Source: Planctomycetaceae bacterium (GTDB taxonomy: Bacteria > Planctomycetota > Planctomycetia > Pirellulales > Thermoguttaceae). Taken from it: a stretch of 64,000 bases of DNA. Positions 25,599 to 40,500 of the stretch are shown piece by piece. The stretch is from assembly GCA_012719125.1 (NCBI GenBank), contig JAAYAY010000328.1, forward strand, positions 146,356 to 210,355. Direction: 5' to 3'. The first letter of the stretch is position 1. Every line of letters begins with the position of its first letter. The notes beneath the pieces were generated by a model that worked only from the letters and a program-made list of their open reading frames with translations, had not been told where the DNA came from and ran no database searches. The translations under genes and the position numbers were made by a program.

Positions 25599-28500
25599 TT
25601 AGTCGTCGACCCAGCCGTCGTCCAAGAGGACCTTGTCAACGACGGAGGCGGCCACGTCTTTTGTGTCGCTGCCGGTGGAACGGTAGGTCTTCACCAGGTC
25701 GAAGGCGAAGGCCTGATACAGCAGTTCCATTTCCGAGCCGTTCTTCATGTACATGCTTGCCGAGTCATCGATGGCGATGAGATGGTCGTTGCCCGAGGTA
25801 TCGCGGAACTTGGCGATATCGTTGGAGCCCGGCGTGCTGTGCGCTTCGACTCTTTCGAACTTCCGTGCCGTGATCTCGAAGCGGTTGCCCGAATACTCCG
25901 CCTTGTGGGCGTGGCCGATGAAGACTTCCTTGTTGGCGCTGTCATAGAACCGGGCGATGTCTTTCCCGCCGGCGGTCGATTGGGCGAGGACTTTCTCGAA
26001 CAGCCGCGTGGTCACGTCGTAGTCGGCCTCGGTGCTATACATACGGGCCGAGGTCGGCGTGCCGACGAACTTGTCGACGGACTTGGTGTCGAAGACCCTC
26101 GCGTAGTCGTTGCCGCCGCCGTCGGCAATGGTCTCGACCTTGTCGAAGTTCTTGGCACGGAGGTAGAAGCCGCTGCCCCACAGCTTCGCCAGCCCGTCGT
26201 CGTACTTGAAGAGATCGTTGCCGGCCCCGTCGTGAAGTTCGGCCCGATCGGTTCCTTTTGTCGAGTAGCCGTGCACGAAGCGGAAGCCCTTGGCGCGGTG
26301 CATGTAGCCGTCGCCGAACATCCGGGCGTACGTGGGTGTTCCGACGAACCGGTCCATTCCGTCCGAGTCGTAGAGCTTCGCCTCGTCGAGGCCGCCGTTC
26401 AACCCATATCCGTGCACCTCCTCGAAGTTGAGCACCTTGTTGGAGTAGCCGGTTCCGACCATGATCGTCTCGCCGACTCGCATGATCAGGCTGTCATTAC
26501 CGGCCGAGTCGCGGAGTTCGGCGTAATCGGCGCCGCCTTTGCCGTCGACCGTGACGTTTTCGACGTCGGTGGCATTGACGGTGAAGTTTGAGCCGATGAA
26601 TTGGACTTCGCCCGGTTTGGCGTAGACCTTTTCAGCGCCGTTCGTGCCGGTGAGGATCACGATATCGTTGCCGCCCATGCCGTCGAAGTTGACGGTCTGG
26701 ATCGCGGAGGCTACGGTCTGGGCCACGCCGTTAATCTTGACGACCCAGGTGCTCGGCGTTGCTCCAGCGACGAATTCAAACGTGTCGATTCCGGGCGTGC
26801 CGAACAGATTCAACGTGGTGGAGTCTGCGGCGGTCTCGACCGGCGGATCCACGACGCGTGCGTACACGTCGCTCTGATCTACCGTGATCAGCGTGGTCGG
26901 AGCGTCAGGATCGGGAATCTGTACCGTCGTCGTGCCTTCCCACACGATCGCGTAGTGTCCGTCGGCGTCCATCGACACGTCGGAGTCGCGTTGATCGCCT
27001 TCGATGTCGGCGTTGACTCGATACTCGCCGATGGGAGCGGTCTGACCGGGCAGGACGAACAGGGTGCCGTCGGCGTTATACATCTTGGCGAAAATGCCGT
27101 ATAGTTCGCCCTTGTCGCCTTCCTGTTTGAAGCTCGACCAGGTGACGACGAAGTCGCCGTCCGCGTCCATGCTGACGGCCGGCTCGAACTGGTAGCCGGC
27201 AGTGAAGTCGTTGACGCGGAACTCGTTGCTGAGCGCGGTGCCCGCGGCGCTGTAGCGGCGAGCGTAGACGCCGTAACCGCCGAAGGCATCCTGACCCATG
27301 CTCTGCCAGGCGATCACGAAGTTGCCCGCATCATCCATGGCAATGCGCGACATCTCCTGCCGATCGGTCTGGTACTGGTTGACCATGAACTCGCCGCCCA
27401 GCTTGGCGCCCGCGGCGCTGAAGCGTTGAGCGAAGACGCCCATGGAGCCGTTGTCCTGCTCGGCGGAAGTCCAGGTGACGGCGAAGTCGCCGTCGTTGTC
27501 CATCGCAACGTCAGGATACTGGTGATTGTTGCCGGTCGTCGTGTTCACACGGAACTCGGCGCCTCCCGTGCCGTCGAGCGTGAACTGTCTGGCGATGATG
27601 CCGCCGTGATCGTGGCTGAGCCAGGTCACGACGAATTGTCCCATGGCGTTCATGGCCACCGCAGGCTGGGTCTGCAGCCCGTCCCGGTTCACGTTGACCA
27701 GGATCTGATCGCCGCCGCCCTGGCCGTGAGCGTCGAAGACTCTGGCGAAGATGCCGGTCTGGTCGAGTTTCTCGTCGGTGCCCTGACCTTCACCTTCCCA
27801 CACGACCACGAAGTTGCCGTAATCGTCGATCGCGACGTCGGGACGGCTTTGCGGACCGGTGGTGTAGGTGCTGACCAGGATTTCGCCGCTGGTCGGCTCT
27901 CCGTAGCGGTCGAACATCCGAGCGTAAACATTGGTGTAGACGATCGGTTCGTCGGCCAGGTCGACAATGGGAGCGCCGGTGTCGTCCAGAGCGGGATCGT
28001 TCATGCTGGTCCAGACGACGACGTAGCGACCGTCGGCGGCTCTGGCCACTGCCGGATCGAATTGGTCGAGATCCGATTCGTTGTGGACGAGCACGTCTTC
28101 GTCGTCCTCGCCGGGAGTGCCCGGATAAGGCAGGGGGGCGTCGTTCCCGTCGATGGTGAAGCTGATGCTGAACGGAGCACCGGGGGCGCCGTCGTAGTTG
28201 CCGTCCAGGCGGTTCTCGAAGAGATCCTCGATCGTATCGCGGGCCGTGAGGACGTACGTACCGCGAGCCAGCGGCTGACTGCCGGTGAGCGACGGGTCGT
28301 CGTCCACGAAGATGACGGCTTGGTACTTGTTGGTTGACGGGTCGAGGAAGAACTGAATATCGGTAATGCCGCCCGCGACGATCTGGGTCCCCTCGGTCGC
28401 GCTGCGGTATCTGGTCAACTGCCAGTTGTTGAGGTTCAGCACGCTCTCCCTGCCCGCATCGCCGCCCAGTACATTCAGGTCCTCGCCGAAGGTGAGAACG

Positions 28501-31500
28501 ATTGCAGTGACGCTTTCCTCGAAGGTGTCGCCGTCGATGAGGCGAGCCACGCTTGCAGTACCGTTCGACAGAAGCGCGACCGACGAATCGGTCACGGTGG
28601 GTCCGGCGTCGTCGTCGGCCTTGAGGAGACGCTGTCCGAAGACGCCCTGCGTGCTGACCTCACCCGGCTGGTTGCCGTTGCCGCTCCAGACGATGATGTA
28701 GTCGCCGGTGTCGTCCATGGCGATGCCGGGATAGCGCTGGTCGCCCGTCTTGGTGGCGTTCACCACGAACTGGCCGCCGATTTCGCCGTTGGCGCCGTAG
28801 GCCGTGCTGCCGGTCTGGGTGAGCGCGGCGTTGCGGACGTAGCGTTGGGCATAGACGTCAAAGCCCGCGGGGGTGGAGCTTTCCCAGGTGATCACGAAGT
28901 CGCCGTCGGCGTCCATGGCCACGCGGGAGAACTGCTGCTCGTCGGTGGCCGTGACGTTGACCTGGAAGACCTCGCTGACGGGAATCGTGGTGGAGTCAAA
29001 CCGCCGGGCGTAGACGCCGTCGGGGTCTTGTCCGCCGATGCCGCTTCCGGTGCCGGTGCTGGGGGCGTAGTTGGTCCAGGTGATGACGAAGTCGCCGTCG
29101 GCGTCGAGGGCCACGCTGGACCACCTCTGGTCGTAGGCCTGGTTGTCGACGAGAATTGCGCCCGTCAGCGGATCGACCTGGTTGGCGTTGACGAGGAATT
29201 CGGAGGTCGTCGACTGCGCGATCTGGTCGATCCAGTCGGCAAACGCCGAAACACGAGCGTGAAAGCCTACGGTTCCGAAGCTTGCGTCGGTTACGGCCAG
29301 GGGAGTGGAGTCGGCGTTGGTGTACTCGAGGATGCCGCTGGCAACGCCGGCGATGACGCCGTTGATCAAGGCGGGGCCGCCCGAGTCGCCATGGGCGGCA
29401 CAGGATTCGCGAACTCCAAGTCCGGTGTCTCGGATGCCGAGAGCCATCCCCAGGGCATCGTTGGCCGCCAGCCCGCTGTCGAAGTCGTAGAGCAATACGT
29501 TGCCCGACGGAATGTTGAAGGTACCGGGGCCGAGGAGGCCGTTCACGAAGTCGAGGTAGCTGTGTCCGTTGAGGGCCTCACCGTAGGCCTCGAATTCGTT
29601 GGTGCCGAATCGTTTCTGGCCGTCGAGAAACTGTTCCGCCCCTTGCCCCGCCGTTCCGTAACCGGCGATGGTGAACTCCCGGTTCAGTTCGCTCGATCCC
29701 CGATAGATGTCGTAGCGATCCGCCTCGATCGGCGCCTCTTCGGGCAACACGATGATGGCAACATCGTTGCCGTCAAAAAGGTCGCCGGTCCAACCGGGGT
29801 GAATGTACATGACCGACGAGGACATCGAAAAACGAGTCGAGTCCGGCAGTTCGAAGACGACGTCGATGGAGGGCCAGGGATTGCCGGTGCCGTCGTCCAC
29901 CACGTGGGCTGCGGTGAGGATGTGCCTTCCCGTGTACAACAGGCTGCCCGACCCGAGACCGCCGCCCGGCATCAAAACCTGAACCACCCCGTCGTATCCT
30001 GTACCGGGCGACACGATATGGTTCGTCGGACTGTCCGTCGTCGTGGAGAGTTCGAGGCCCGGCACCAGGTCTGCGAGTGAGTCGAACTTGTAGTTCGAGA
30101 TGGAGGACGCAAGGAATGCATCGTTGCTGACGAACTGCTTGGCGTAGATATTGCTTTGGTCCGGAGCGTCGCCGTCCTGGCCAAAACCGGTCCAGGTGAC
30201 GATGAAAGTGCCGTCGGCATCGGCGGCCACGCAGGGGAACACCTGGTCGTTTTCGACGGTGTCGTTGACGCGGAATTCGCCGAAGGTGCCGTCGACCTGG
30301 GTCGTGGCCGTGATTCGAGCCCCCGGGTCGCCCGTGATTACCGCATCGACCACGAGGATCTGCTGTTGGTCACGAAGCCCTTCCTCGCCGCGGAAGCGGA
30401 TGCCCAGATTCGTGAAGTTAGCGGGCTCGACTTCCACGTCGGCGCCGATTGCGCCCAGTTCGGCCTCGACAGTAGCGGCAATGGCGAACAGATTCCCCGC
30501 ATAGCTGATGGCATTGGTAGTTCGACCTTCGAAGCGAAGCTTGAAAGTCCCCTTAGGGCTGCCGGTGAACTGGATGACCTGGACTTCGTAAGAACCTCCG
30601 AGGCGACCTCCGACGGCGTCGAATCGCTGCCCGTAGATGCCGTATCCGGAACCGTCCTGGTCGGCACTCTGCCAGGTGATGACGAAGTCGCCGTCGACGT
30701 CCATGGCCACGCTGCTGTAGCGTTGGACGTCGTCGGTCTCCTCGTTGACCATAAAGGCATCGCCGAGGGGGTTGCCCATGGAGTCGTAGCGGCGGGCGTA
30801 GACGTCCCAGCTCGTCGTGGTATTCTCTTGCGACCAGGTGACCACGAAATCGCCGTCGCCGTCCATGGCCACCGAAGCAAAATCGGCCGTCGCATCCTGG
30901 GTGACGAGGATCACAGGGAGTTCCACGGTCGTGGGAATGCGGTCGCCACCGCTTTCCGTCCAATTGGTCTGGGTCAGGCGAGCGTAGATGCCCTGCTGCC
31001 CGGGGGTCTTGCTCGTCCACACGGTGACCGTGTCGCCGTCGGCGTCGCTGGCCACCGCCTGCGTGGCGTAGGGGCGAGTGAACTCGCCGCCGAGTCCCTG
31101 GCTGATCAGCGTCTCGCCCTGGTTCACGTCGGACGAGATCCCTAGCAGGTTGAAGGTCCAGGAGATCGAACTGCCTTTGGGGTTGAGTCCCGTGGCTCCG
31201 AGCGGATTGCCGACCTTATCGCGCACCGAATTGAGAACGGTCAACTGGTACTGGCCGTCGTCGAGAGGAACGACTCCTGAAGCGCCGCCGTTGCCGTCCA
31301 AGGTCAGGACGGCTTCCCACTTGTTCGTTTCCGGGTTCAGCCCGAATTCGATGTTCGTGATCACGTTGCTGAGCAGCGTGCCGTCGTGGACCAGGCGGTA
31401 GTTGGCCGGATTGGTTACGCGATCCGGGCCGGTGGTCATCATCTCCTCGTCGAAGACGATCACCAACTGGGTCAACTGGTCGGTGATCTGGTCCCCGTCG

Positions 31501-34500
31501 GAGATCGACTTGCCCGAGGGCGACACCAGATCGCTGACGATCGGTCCTGCCAGGTCAACCGCGCTCTCGTAGCGACGCACGAATACACCGTAATGGTCTC
31601 CCACGCCGCGGCCGCTCCAGGCGACGACATAACTGCCGTCCGGCTCCATGCCGATCGTGGGGAACTGTTGAATGCCGCCTGTGGTGATGTTGACGCGCGA
31701 CTGGACACTCATCGGAATCGCGGTCGAGTTGTAGCTGCGGAGCCAGACACCTTCCGAATCGACGTCGGTGTAGAGAGTCGTGTTGGCGGGATTCAGCGGA
31801 TCGGGCCGGGCCCCGGCACCGTTGAAGACGATCGAGAAATCGCCGTCCACGTCGATGCCCACCGACGGATTGACCTGCTGGCCGACGAATTGGGCCATGT
31901 TGACCTGGTCGTCCGCCAAGGAGGCCCCCGTCGCGTCGAACTGCTGGAAGAAGACGTCGTAGTCGGCGCCCGTGTAGCTCTCCCATACGATGATGAAACC
32001 GTCGCGGTCGTCGACGGCCACCTGGGGATTGCGCGCGACGCGTTGGGTATCCGTGCCACCGGTGCCGACGCCCGTGTCGGCCGCGAACTCGGCCGCCAGG
32101 GGCACGCCTTCCGCCGTGAACTGGCGCGCGGCAAGGACCGTGTCGATCACCACGCCGTTCTGCTGGGCCGTCACGACTTCCCAGGCAACCACGAAGCTGC
32201 CGGTTGCACCGCTCATGCCCACGGCCGGGTTGATCTCGAAGCTGCCGTCGGCCGGCGGATTGATGCCCGTGAGGTTCTGCCCGTTGACGAGGAATTCGAA
32301 GCCCTGAGGTTCGCCTTCCTTGTTGTAGATCTGGCCGTGCACGTCGTTGGAGAATCCGGCGTTCTTGCCCTTCGTCGCCCAGACGACCACGAAGTTCCCC
32401 GAGTTGTCTATGGCGACAGCCGGATTGACCTGGTCCTGCTGCGTATCGGTGTTCACGCGGAATTCCGCGGTGTCGCGCGGGACGCCCACGGAATTGAACC
32501 TGCGGGCAAAGACGTCGTAGCTGCCGTCGATGCTGGCGGATTCGCTTTCCCAGACCACGACCAGATCGCCGTCGGCGTCGATCGCCACGGACGGATTGCG
32601 CTGGTCTCCGCTCGTGATGGTGTTGACCTGAATCTCGCCGGTCAGGGCGTTGTCGTTGCGATCGAAGAGCCGCAGATACACGCCGGTACCGGTCAGATCG
32701 AGCGGATCGTCGGCGCCGGAGCGAGTCCAGACGACGGCGTAGTCGCCGTCGTGGTCGACGGCCAGCGTCGTGCTGGAGGTTTCGCGAGCCGTCCCCGTCC
32801 CGTGAGCCGAAGAGAACTGGTCCTGGTAGACCGTCTCGGTGTTGACGCGGTATTCGGCACCCACGCCGGCCCCGGACGAAGTGTTCGACACGTTGAAGCT
32901 GAACTGGTATCCGGGTTGGGTGGTGGTCGTCGGATTGGAGCCGGGAATACCGTCCAGATCGCCGTCCAGCGAATTCACGTTGTCGGTGATCACCGAGCTG
33001 GCCGTGAGCAGGTATTGACCCGCCGTGAGGGGAAGGACACTTGGGGCAAGCGTTACCACGGCTTCGTATTTTCGCGTCGTGGCATTGTAGCTGAAATCAA
33101 CGCTCTGGATCGCGCCGGTCAGTTCGCTGCCGTTGCGTTCGAGTTCCCAGTTGGAGATACTCTTGACGCTCGTCATTCCGCTTCGCGACATCGATTCGCT
33201 GAACACGACGACCAGTTTGTTGGTCGCCGGCGCGATCACGTCGCCTTGCAGGAGCCGCGTGCCGTCCGCCAGTCGCACGTCGGTGACGATGGGCGGATCG
33301 TTGTCCTGGAGAATGAGGGTCGACTTGCTGGCCAGCACGTAGACGTCGGTTTCGCCGGGAATGTTGTTGCCGGTGGCGTCGCGTCGGACTCCGGTGAAAG
33401 CCACATAGTAGTTGCCCACGCCGTCGCTCGACACGGACGGGACTTTCTGATCGCCGTCGGTGGTCATGTTGACGCGGCTTTCGTCGCCGATGCGGTTCCC
33501 CGTGGCTTCGAATCGCTGCAGGAAGACCCCCGAACCCGACGGATCGGCATGCTCGGGCTGGTTGCCGAAGCCGCTCCAGGTGACCACGAATTCTCCCTGA
33601 TGATCCATGGCCACCGAGGAATACATCTGGTTTCCGACCGAAGTCGTGTTGACGCGGAACTCCTGCTCGGGCACCGGGCTCCGCTCGATGATCAGCGACC
33701 ACTGTTCCAACAATCCGGAGCGATCGTTGCCGTTCGCGTCGGTGATTCGCAGACGCCACTGGCCGTTGGAATTCTCGCCGTTGAAGGCGGCCAGGGCGCC
33801 CATCGGCTGGAACGTCCCGGCGAAAGGAGGAACCGCTCCGTTATCGGGATCGTCGATGGCGACCGCCGCGGCGTCGTCGAACAACGTTCCGGAGAAGTCG
33901 GAGCCCTTCGGCAGAGTGCCGTTGGTCAGCGGACCGGGAACGTTGGCGAAGAGTTGCACGTCGGTGCCGGTCGGGCTGATCAAGTGAACGTCGAGATCGG
34001 CCGGCGAGGCATGCCGCAGTTCGATGCGAACGTTCAGGTCGGTGATGATCGAGTTGTTGGAAACGTTGAGCGTGGCCTCGACGGTACCCGTGTCGGGGAT
34101 CGACATAGCCGGACTGCTGGGCACATAGAGCGTGGTGTTGGAGCGGTTGAACAACCGGCCGTAGACACCCCAGCCGCTGCCGTCCTGCCCGGAGGCCGAC
34201 CAGGTGACGACGTACTGATCGCCGGCCAGGTTCATGGCGATATCGGGATACCGCTGGTCGCCCGCCAAGGTCTGGTTGGCGACGACTTCACCGCCCAGAG
34301 GGCCGCCGACGGGCGTGCCGTCGGGGTTGAAATCGCGGACGATGATGTCGTCGCTGATGCCGTTCTGATCGCTCGTCCAGGCGATGGTAAATCCGCCCTG
34401 CGAATCCATCGCCACGTTGGAGAATTGCTGATCCCCGGCTTCCGTCACGTTGACCTGGAATTCGCTCGCCAAGGACTGGCCGAAGGAATCGTAACGGCGG

Positions 34501-37500
34501 GCGTACACGCCGTAGCCCAGACCGAGCCGTCCTCCGTCCTCCTGGCCGTAACTCGACCAGGTGACAATGAAGTCGCCGTCGACGTCCATCGCCACGTTCG
34601 ACCACTTCTGCGCGCCGGTCGTGTAACCGTTGACGCGGAACGGATCGGAAACGGCGCCCGGATTGTTCGAGCCGCCCTTGAAGACGACGTTGCCGATCTC
34701 GTCGACGCCGGCGACCTCGCCGAGCGAATCGAATCGGCGAGCGTAGATGTCGGCGTTTCCGGCGCGGTAGTTCGTCCAGGTGACGACGAAGTCGCCGTCT
34801 TTGTCCATGGCCACCGTGGCAAACGTCTGCGTATCCGCGGCAAACTGTTCGAATCCGGGCAACACGTTGGAACTCGGCGTCAACGGCAGCGCCGGAAACG
34901 CGTCCTGGACCACGATCGGCAGGTTGCCGATCCCGAGGATCGGCTGGCCCGTTTGGTTGTCGACGATCGGCAGATCGGCAGGCGTGCCGTCGGAATCGTA
35001 GAGGCGATAGAAGATCTTCTCACGATTGCCTTGAGCCGCGTCCGTCGCCGTCCATACGACCACATACTGGCCGTCGGCGTCGGCGGCGATGGCGCCGGGC
35101 GACTCGGGGTTTGTATGGCCGTTCTTCACCAGCGACGCGGTGGCGGATTCGCTGACGGGTTCGTCTTTGCGTTCCGTCACCTTGATGCTGAAGGCGCGAT
35201 TGAAATCGGCGCCGGCGGGATCGAAGCCGGTGTGATACAGGGTGTTGCCGGCCCTGTCGCGCAAACCGCTGTGTCCGGGAACCGTCGAAGATCCGGTGAC
35301 CGACGCCAGGGCCTGGAAGGAGTAGAAGCCGTCGCGGAGGGGCTGGGCGCCGGCAAGATCGACGTCTCCGTCGAGGGTGATTACGGCTTCCCACTTGTTG
35401 GACGGGATCGGGTTCAGGTCGTACACCCCGCCCGTGAGGGGGTCGGCTTGCCCGGCCAGTTCGGCGGCCTTGCTGAGGCCGAAGGCCACGTTGATGACGC
35501 CGCCTTCCACTTCCACGTTGCTCTCGAAGAGCTTGAAGTTGGCCGAATTGAGGATGCTGTCGGCAATCTGGGCCGGATCGCCGGAGAGCATCTCCTCGTC
35601 GAACGTCAGGACCACGTATTGGAGGTGTTTCTGCAGGACGGCGTTGTCGTCCAGGCTGTTTCCGGTTCCCTCGGCCCAGTTGGTCACTCGCGGACCCGCC
35701 GTGTCGGTCTCCTCGTCGAACCGGCGGTAGTAGATATTCATGTTGGCCGTGCTGGTCTCGGCCGTCACGAATCCCGCGTTGCGGTAGTTCTCGACCTGGG
35801 TGTACAGGGTCGTGTAGTCGCCGTCGGGCTCCATGCCGATCGACGGGCGCGTCTGCCAGGTGCCTTGGGTCCCGTATGTGTCGCCGAAGAAGGCCGGGCC
35901 GACGGGCGGACCGGCAACCCAGGTGTAGGTCACGTTACCGTTCTGGTCGACGGTGGCGGCGCCCCGTTCGGTCGCGCTGCCGATCACCTGAACGTCGAAC
36001 GGGGTATCATGCGAGGAACCCTGGAACTCGATTTCATAGAGGATGTGGCGGAAGCCCTGAACCAGGAAGACGCCGCCGGCGCGTTCCTCGTAGAGCGTTT
36101 CGTCGACTTCGTCGATCTCCCAATCGGTGGCGGTGCGATCGATGATCTCGTCGGGTTCGACTTCGCGGATGTCGACCGTGCCTTCATTGACGCCCGGCCA
36201 GGCCGTGCCGAGGATCGCCATGCCTTGAAGGGCGGCTTCAAGGTTCTGGCGAGTCCCCTCGATGCTCAAGGGCTGTCCCATGCCGTTGGAGGCGATGTCG
36301 ACGACGGCGATTTCCGTCTGGCCCGTCAGCAAGTTGGTCACCTGAACGGTGAAAGTTCCCCGTTCGGCCTGATACCAGTTGGCGTCGGTCAGACTGAACT
36401 GCATGGGAATCTCAAGGTAGCTGCGTTGATTCTGGCCGTCGCGGTAGGAGTTGACCACGCTATCGGAGAAGAGCGGGACCAACTGGGAACTGAGGGTCGG
36501 ATCGGCGTCCCATTGGGAGAGGAGGATGCCGTTGGCCTCGCCGCGCAGTTGGCCCACGGTTTGCTCCAGGATCGCTCGGAGCCGGCCGAGCTGCATATCG
36601 GTGGCTCCCAATTCGGTGGCGCGGAACAGCACCTGGCTGATCGCCGCGTCGACGCTGCCGTTGTTGCCCAGCAACTTGGTGATCATGGTCACGGGCACGC
36701 CCTCTTGCCCGCGTTCGTAGATGTTGAACGGATCGAAGTAGACCCACAGATCCTCGTTCTGCGGCTTGCTCATCAGGGTGGTGAAATAGCCGGCGGCCAT
36801 CGAAACGTTGACCGACACGTCGGGACCGAAACCCTCGTAGATCACGGCCAGGTCGCCGTCGGCGTCGATTGCCGGCTGCGCGTTGTACTGGTTGTAGGGC
36901 CACAGGACCGGATCCGCCAGGTTCGTCGAAGAACTGTTGACGCGGAATTCGGGGCGGATCTCGACCGGGGTATTGTTTGCCTGGCCGGCGCTGTTGTAGA
37001 GAGCGAACTGGCGGGCATGCACGCCCGCATCCACCACTCCGGCAAGATTGTCGAACAGGCCGTGCCAAGTGATCACGTAGTTGTCGTCGGAGTCGAAGGC
37101 TGCCATCGAAGCGCCGCCGCCGCCCACGCTGAATTCACCCACCATCTGGTTGCCCGTGGCGTCGAACACTTTGGCTCGCACGTTCGCGGTGAAGGTCTGG
37201 CTCAGGGCGTACTCGGCGTCGGCGGTCGCACTCCAGGTGACGATGAAGTTGCCCGAATTGCTCAAGGCCACGCTGGGCGCGAACTGGATGTCGGTCGTTT
37301 CGGCGTTCACCTGGAACTCGTTGCCGACCCGCTCGCCGTCGCGGTTGAACCGCTGGACGGAGATGTGGTTGAAGTAGCTGAGCAACTGCCCGCCGTTGGC
37401 CCACGTCACGACGAAGGCCCCCGACTCGTCCATGGCCACCGACGGATCGAATTGCGGATTCGACTTGTCCTGGTTCACGTTGATGGTGTACATGTCGACG

Positions 37501-40500
37501 GGCATGTCCTCGACCGTCACAGTCGCCGCCAACGGGGTGACGTCGGCCACGTACTGCAGCGTCGGCTGATCGACTCCCGCGCTCGCGCCGCCGAAGCGGA
37601 CCTCCAAGCGGAACAGACCGGTGGTCGAGGTGGGAACCTGCACGACGGTCACGCCTTCGATGCCGGCGTCGGCGAGTTTCGCCACGATGTCGTCGGCCGT
37701 GGCCCGAAGGTTGGCGCTGTTGAAGCTGATCGGCGAGGTCAGCGTGTCGCCGAGTTGCAGCCGGAACGTGCCGGTGAGCGGGAGGCCAAACGGATCGTTG
37801 GCGTTGAAGATCAGACGCTGCACGTCCTGCACTTCGGGATTGACCAGCGCACGGATGCCGGTCGACCCGCCGAAGATGTCGATCATCTCCCCCGGGATCG
37901 CGGCCGTGGTCTTCCCGAAGGGGGTGAATCGCTGCGCGAAGATGTCGCTGACGCTTCCAAAGTCCTTCGTGTTGGGAATCTCGCTCTCCCAAACGATCAC
38001 GAAATCGCCGTCGGCGTCGATGGCGACGGACGGATTCGTCTGGTTGTAGGCGTCGTTGCCCGCGGTTGCCGGATCGTCGGGTTCCGCCGGATTGACGCGG
38101 AACTCATTGCTCGGCTCCTTGCGCGTGACCACGGCGCTGGACGGAACCGACACCACCAGGCCCTGATCGTTTCGGGCGTTGGTGAGGGCCAGTTGCGGAT
38201 GGTCCTGCTTGCCCGAGCTTCCGACGAAGGTGATGTCGAACTCGGTCAGGCTCAGCGTGCCGTCGGACTTCACCACCGGCGTCACCTGGACTTCGGGCGC
38301 GTAGGACTTGGTCCACCACGGGGCCGTGTAGGGAGCTTCGGTCGAAGTGGCGGTCACGCGGTTCGGGGGCGGGAAATCGACCGGACCGATCGGACCGTAG
38401 GCCTCCGACAGTCCGCGAATGGCGTTCTCGATGCTGGCGGCTGTGGCATTTGGGTTGTCGGCCGACACCCGGATGTTCTGGAACACCATGCCCTCGCGGA
38501 GCGTGGCCACGCTCACGGCCGGCAGATAGGCCTGGACGAGTTGCTGCGACTCGACGGAGATCTCCGAGACGTCGAGTCCGGCCGTGGCTGCGGCAAACTC
38601 GATCAAGTAGTCTCGCGGGTTGACGGCCCGCACGGTCACTCCGGCCAACGGACCGCCCAGGAGCCGCAGTTGTCGTTGAATGGCGGCGGCGTTGGCGACC
38701 ATGTTGGCTTCGGTGAAGCCGCTGACCGTCACTCGCTCGTTGACGCCCGGATCGTCGCCGACGGTGCCGTCGCCGGTCAGATCATAGCCGAGCACGAAGG
38801 ATCCGCTCATCTGCCCGACTTCGTCTTCGTCGGCGGTGCCGTCCAGGTCGTTGCTCGTGAACGGCTGGACGCCCGACGTGATCGACAGCATTTGGATTTC
38901 GGCCGCATTGTATTCGAGCGTGAAGCTGCCCAGAGTATTGGCGGCGCCGTCGGTGTCGTGGGCCAACTGGTTGGGGAGGGTGAGACGCTGCACTTCGTCG
39001 GTGAAGTACCTCGCGTAGATGTTTGCGTCGATCGGGTTGCCGTTGTTGTCGACGGCGTCGTAGCGAGTCCAGGTCACGACGAAGTCGCCGTCGTTGTCGA
39101 CCGCCAAGGACCGGCCCGGACTGGTGTACTGATAATCAGAATACACTTGGTTCACGAGGATCGCGTCGAGGTCGACGGCCGTGCCGGCTCCCCCCTCCGT
39201 GACCGTGGGCGGGTCGGGCTGCGGCGGCGGCGGCGGTTCCTCGATCTGAACCACGAAGCTGGCGACGAAATCGCGACCGGTGGGCGTCAAACCCGTGCGG
39301 TATTGCACGTTGCCCGACACGTCGCGGAGGCCGCTGCGGAAGCCGGGTACGGCGGCCAGGGCTTGAATCGTGTAGCTGGCGTCCTCCAGGGGCTGGAGTC
39401 CCGAGGTAGCCAAGTCGCCGTCGAAGGTCAGGATCGCTTCGTACTTGTTGCTCTTCTGCCCGTTGAACTGGTACACCTTTCCCGTTCTGGGGTCCACCGT
39501 GCCCGCCAGTTCGGACGCCTTGTTCAACCCGTATTCGACGCTGACGATGGAACCTGGGACCGTGATTCCGCCCCGGAGCAACGCGTAGTTGAGCGGATTG
39601 GTGACGCTGTCGTCGCCGAACGCCATCATGTCTTCATCGAAGGTCAGGACGAGGTACTGCACCTCGTTCCCGGTTCCCTCGAAGATATGGCCGTTGTCCA
39701 GACTGTTGCCGCGCTCGTCGGCCCAGTCGCTCACGGTCGGACCGGCCGTGTCGAGCGTTTCGTTGTAGCGCCGGGCGAAGATGCCGTGATTGTCGCCCAC
39801 GCCCACGCCGGCCCAAACCACGATGCTGTCGCCGTCGGGTTCGACTCCGATCGTGGGCTGGATCTGGTCGCCGTACGCGGTGCGGTTCACCCGCGACGGG
39901 CTGCCGACCGTCTGATTGGCCGGATTGAAGTCCAGTTTGAAGATGCCGTTGTCGTCTTCGTCGACCTGGTAGTCGGGATTGGTGGGGAACAGCGGATCGA
40001 CCGTGGCGCCGGGACCGTTCCAGACTGCCGAGAAGTCGCCGTCGGCGTCGACGCCGATGGACGGGTTGACCTGGTGGCCGATGAACTGGAGCTGATTCAA
40101 CTGTCCGCTGGCGACGAGTCCTCCTCCAGCGGAGAACTCGCTGTAGAAGACGTCGTAGTCGTTGGGATAGGCAGGCATCTTGACGACGTAGCTTTCCCAG
40201 ACCAGGTAGAAGCCACCCTGATCGTTCATGACCATCTGGGGATTTCTGGCGACCCGGTACTGGTCGAGCCCGCCCGTGCCGGGGCCCGAGTCGAGGCGTA
40301 TTTCGCCCGACAGGGCGGTGCCGATCGAATTGAACAGGCGGCCGCCGATGACCGTGTTGGTCGCCACGCCGTTTTGCTGGGAAGTGACGATTTCCCAGGC
40401 GATCACGAAATCGCCGCTGGGTCCGGACATGGCGGCCGAGGGATTGATCTCGAATCGGCCGGGCGGGAACGCCCCCGCCCCCGGCAGGTCGTTCACGTTG

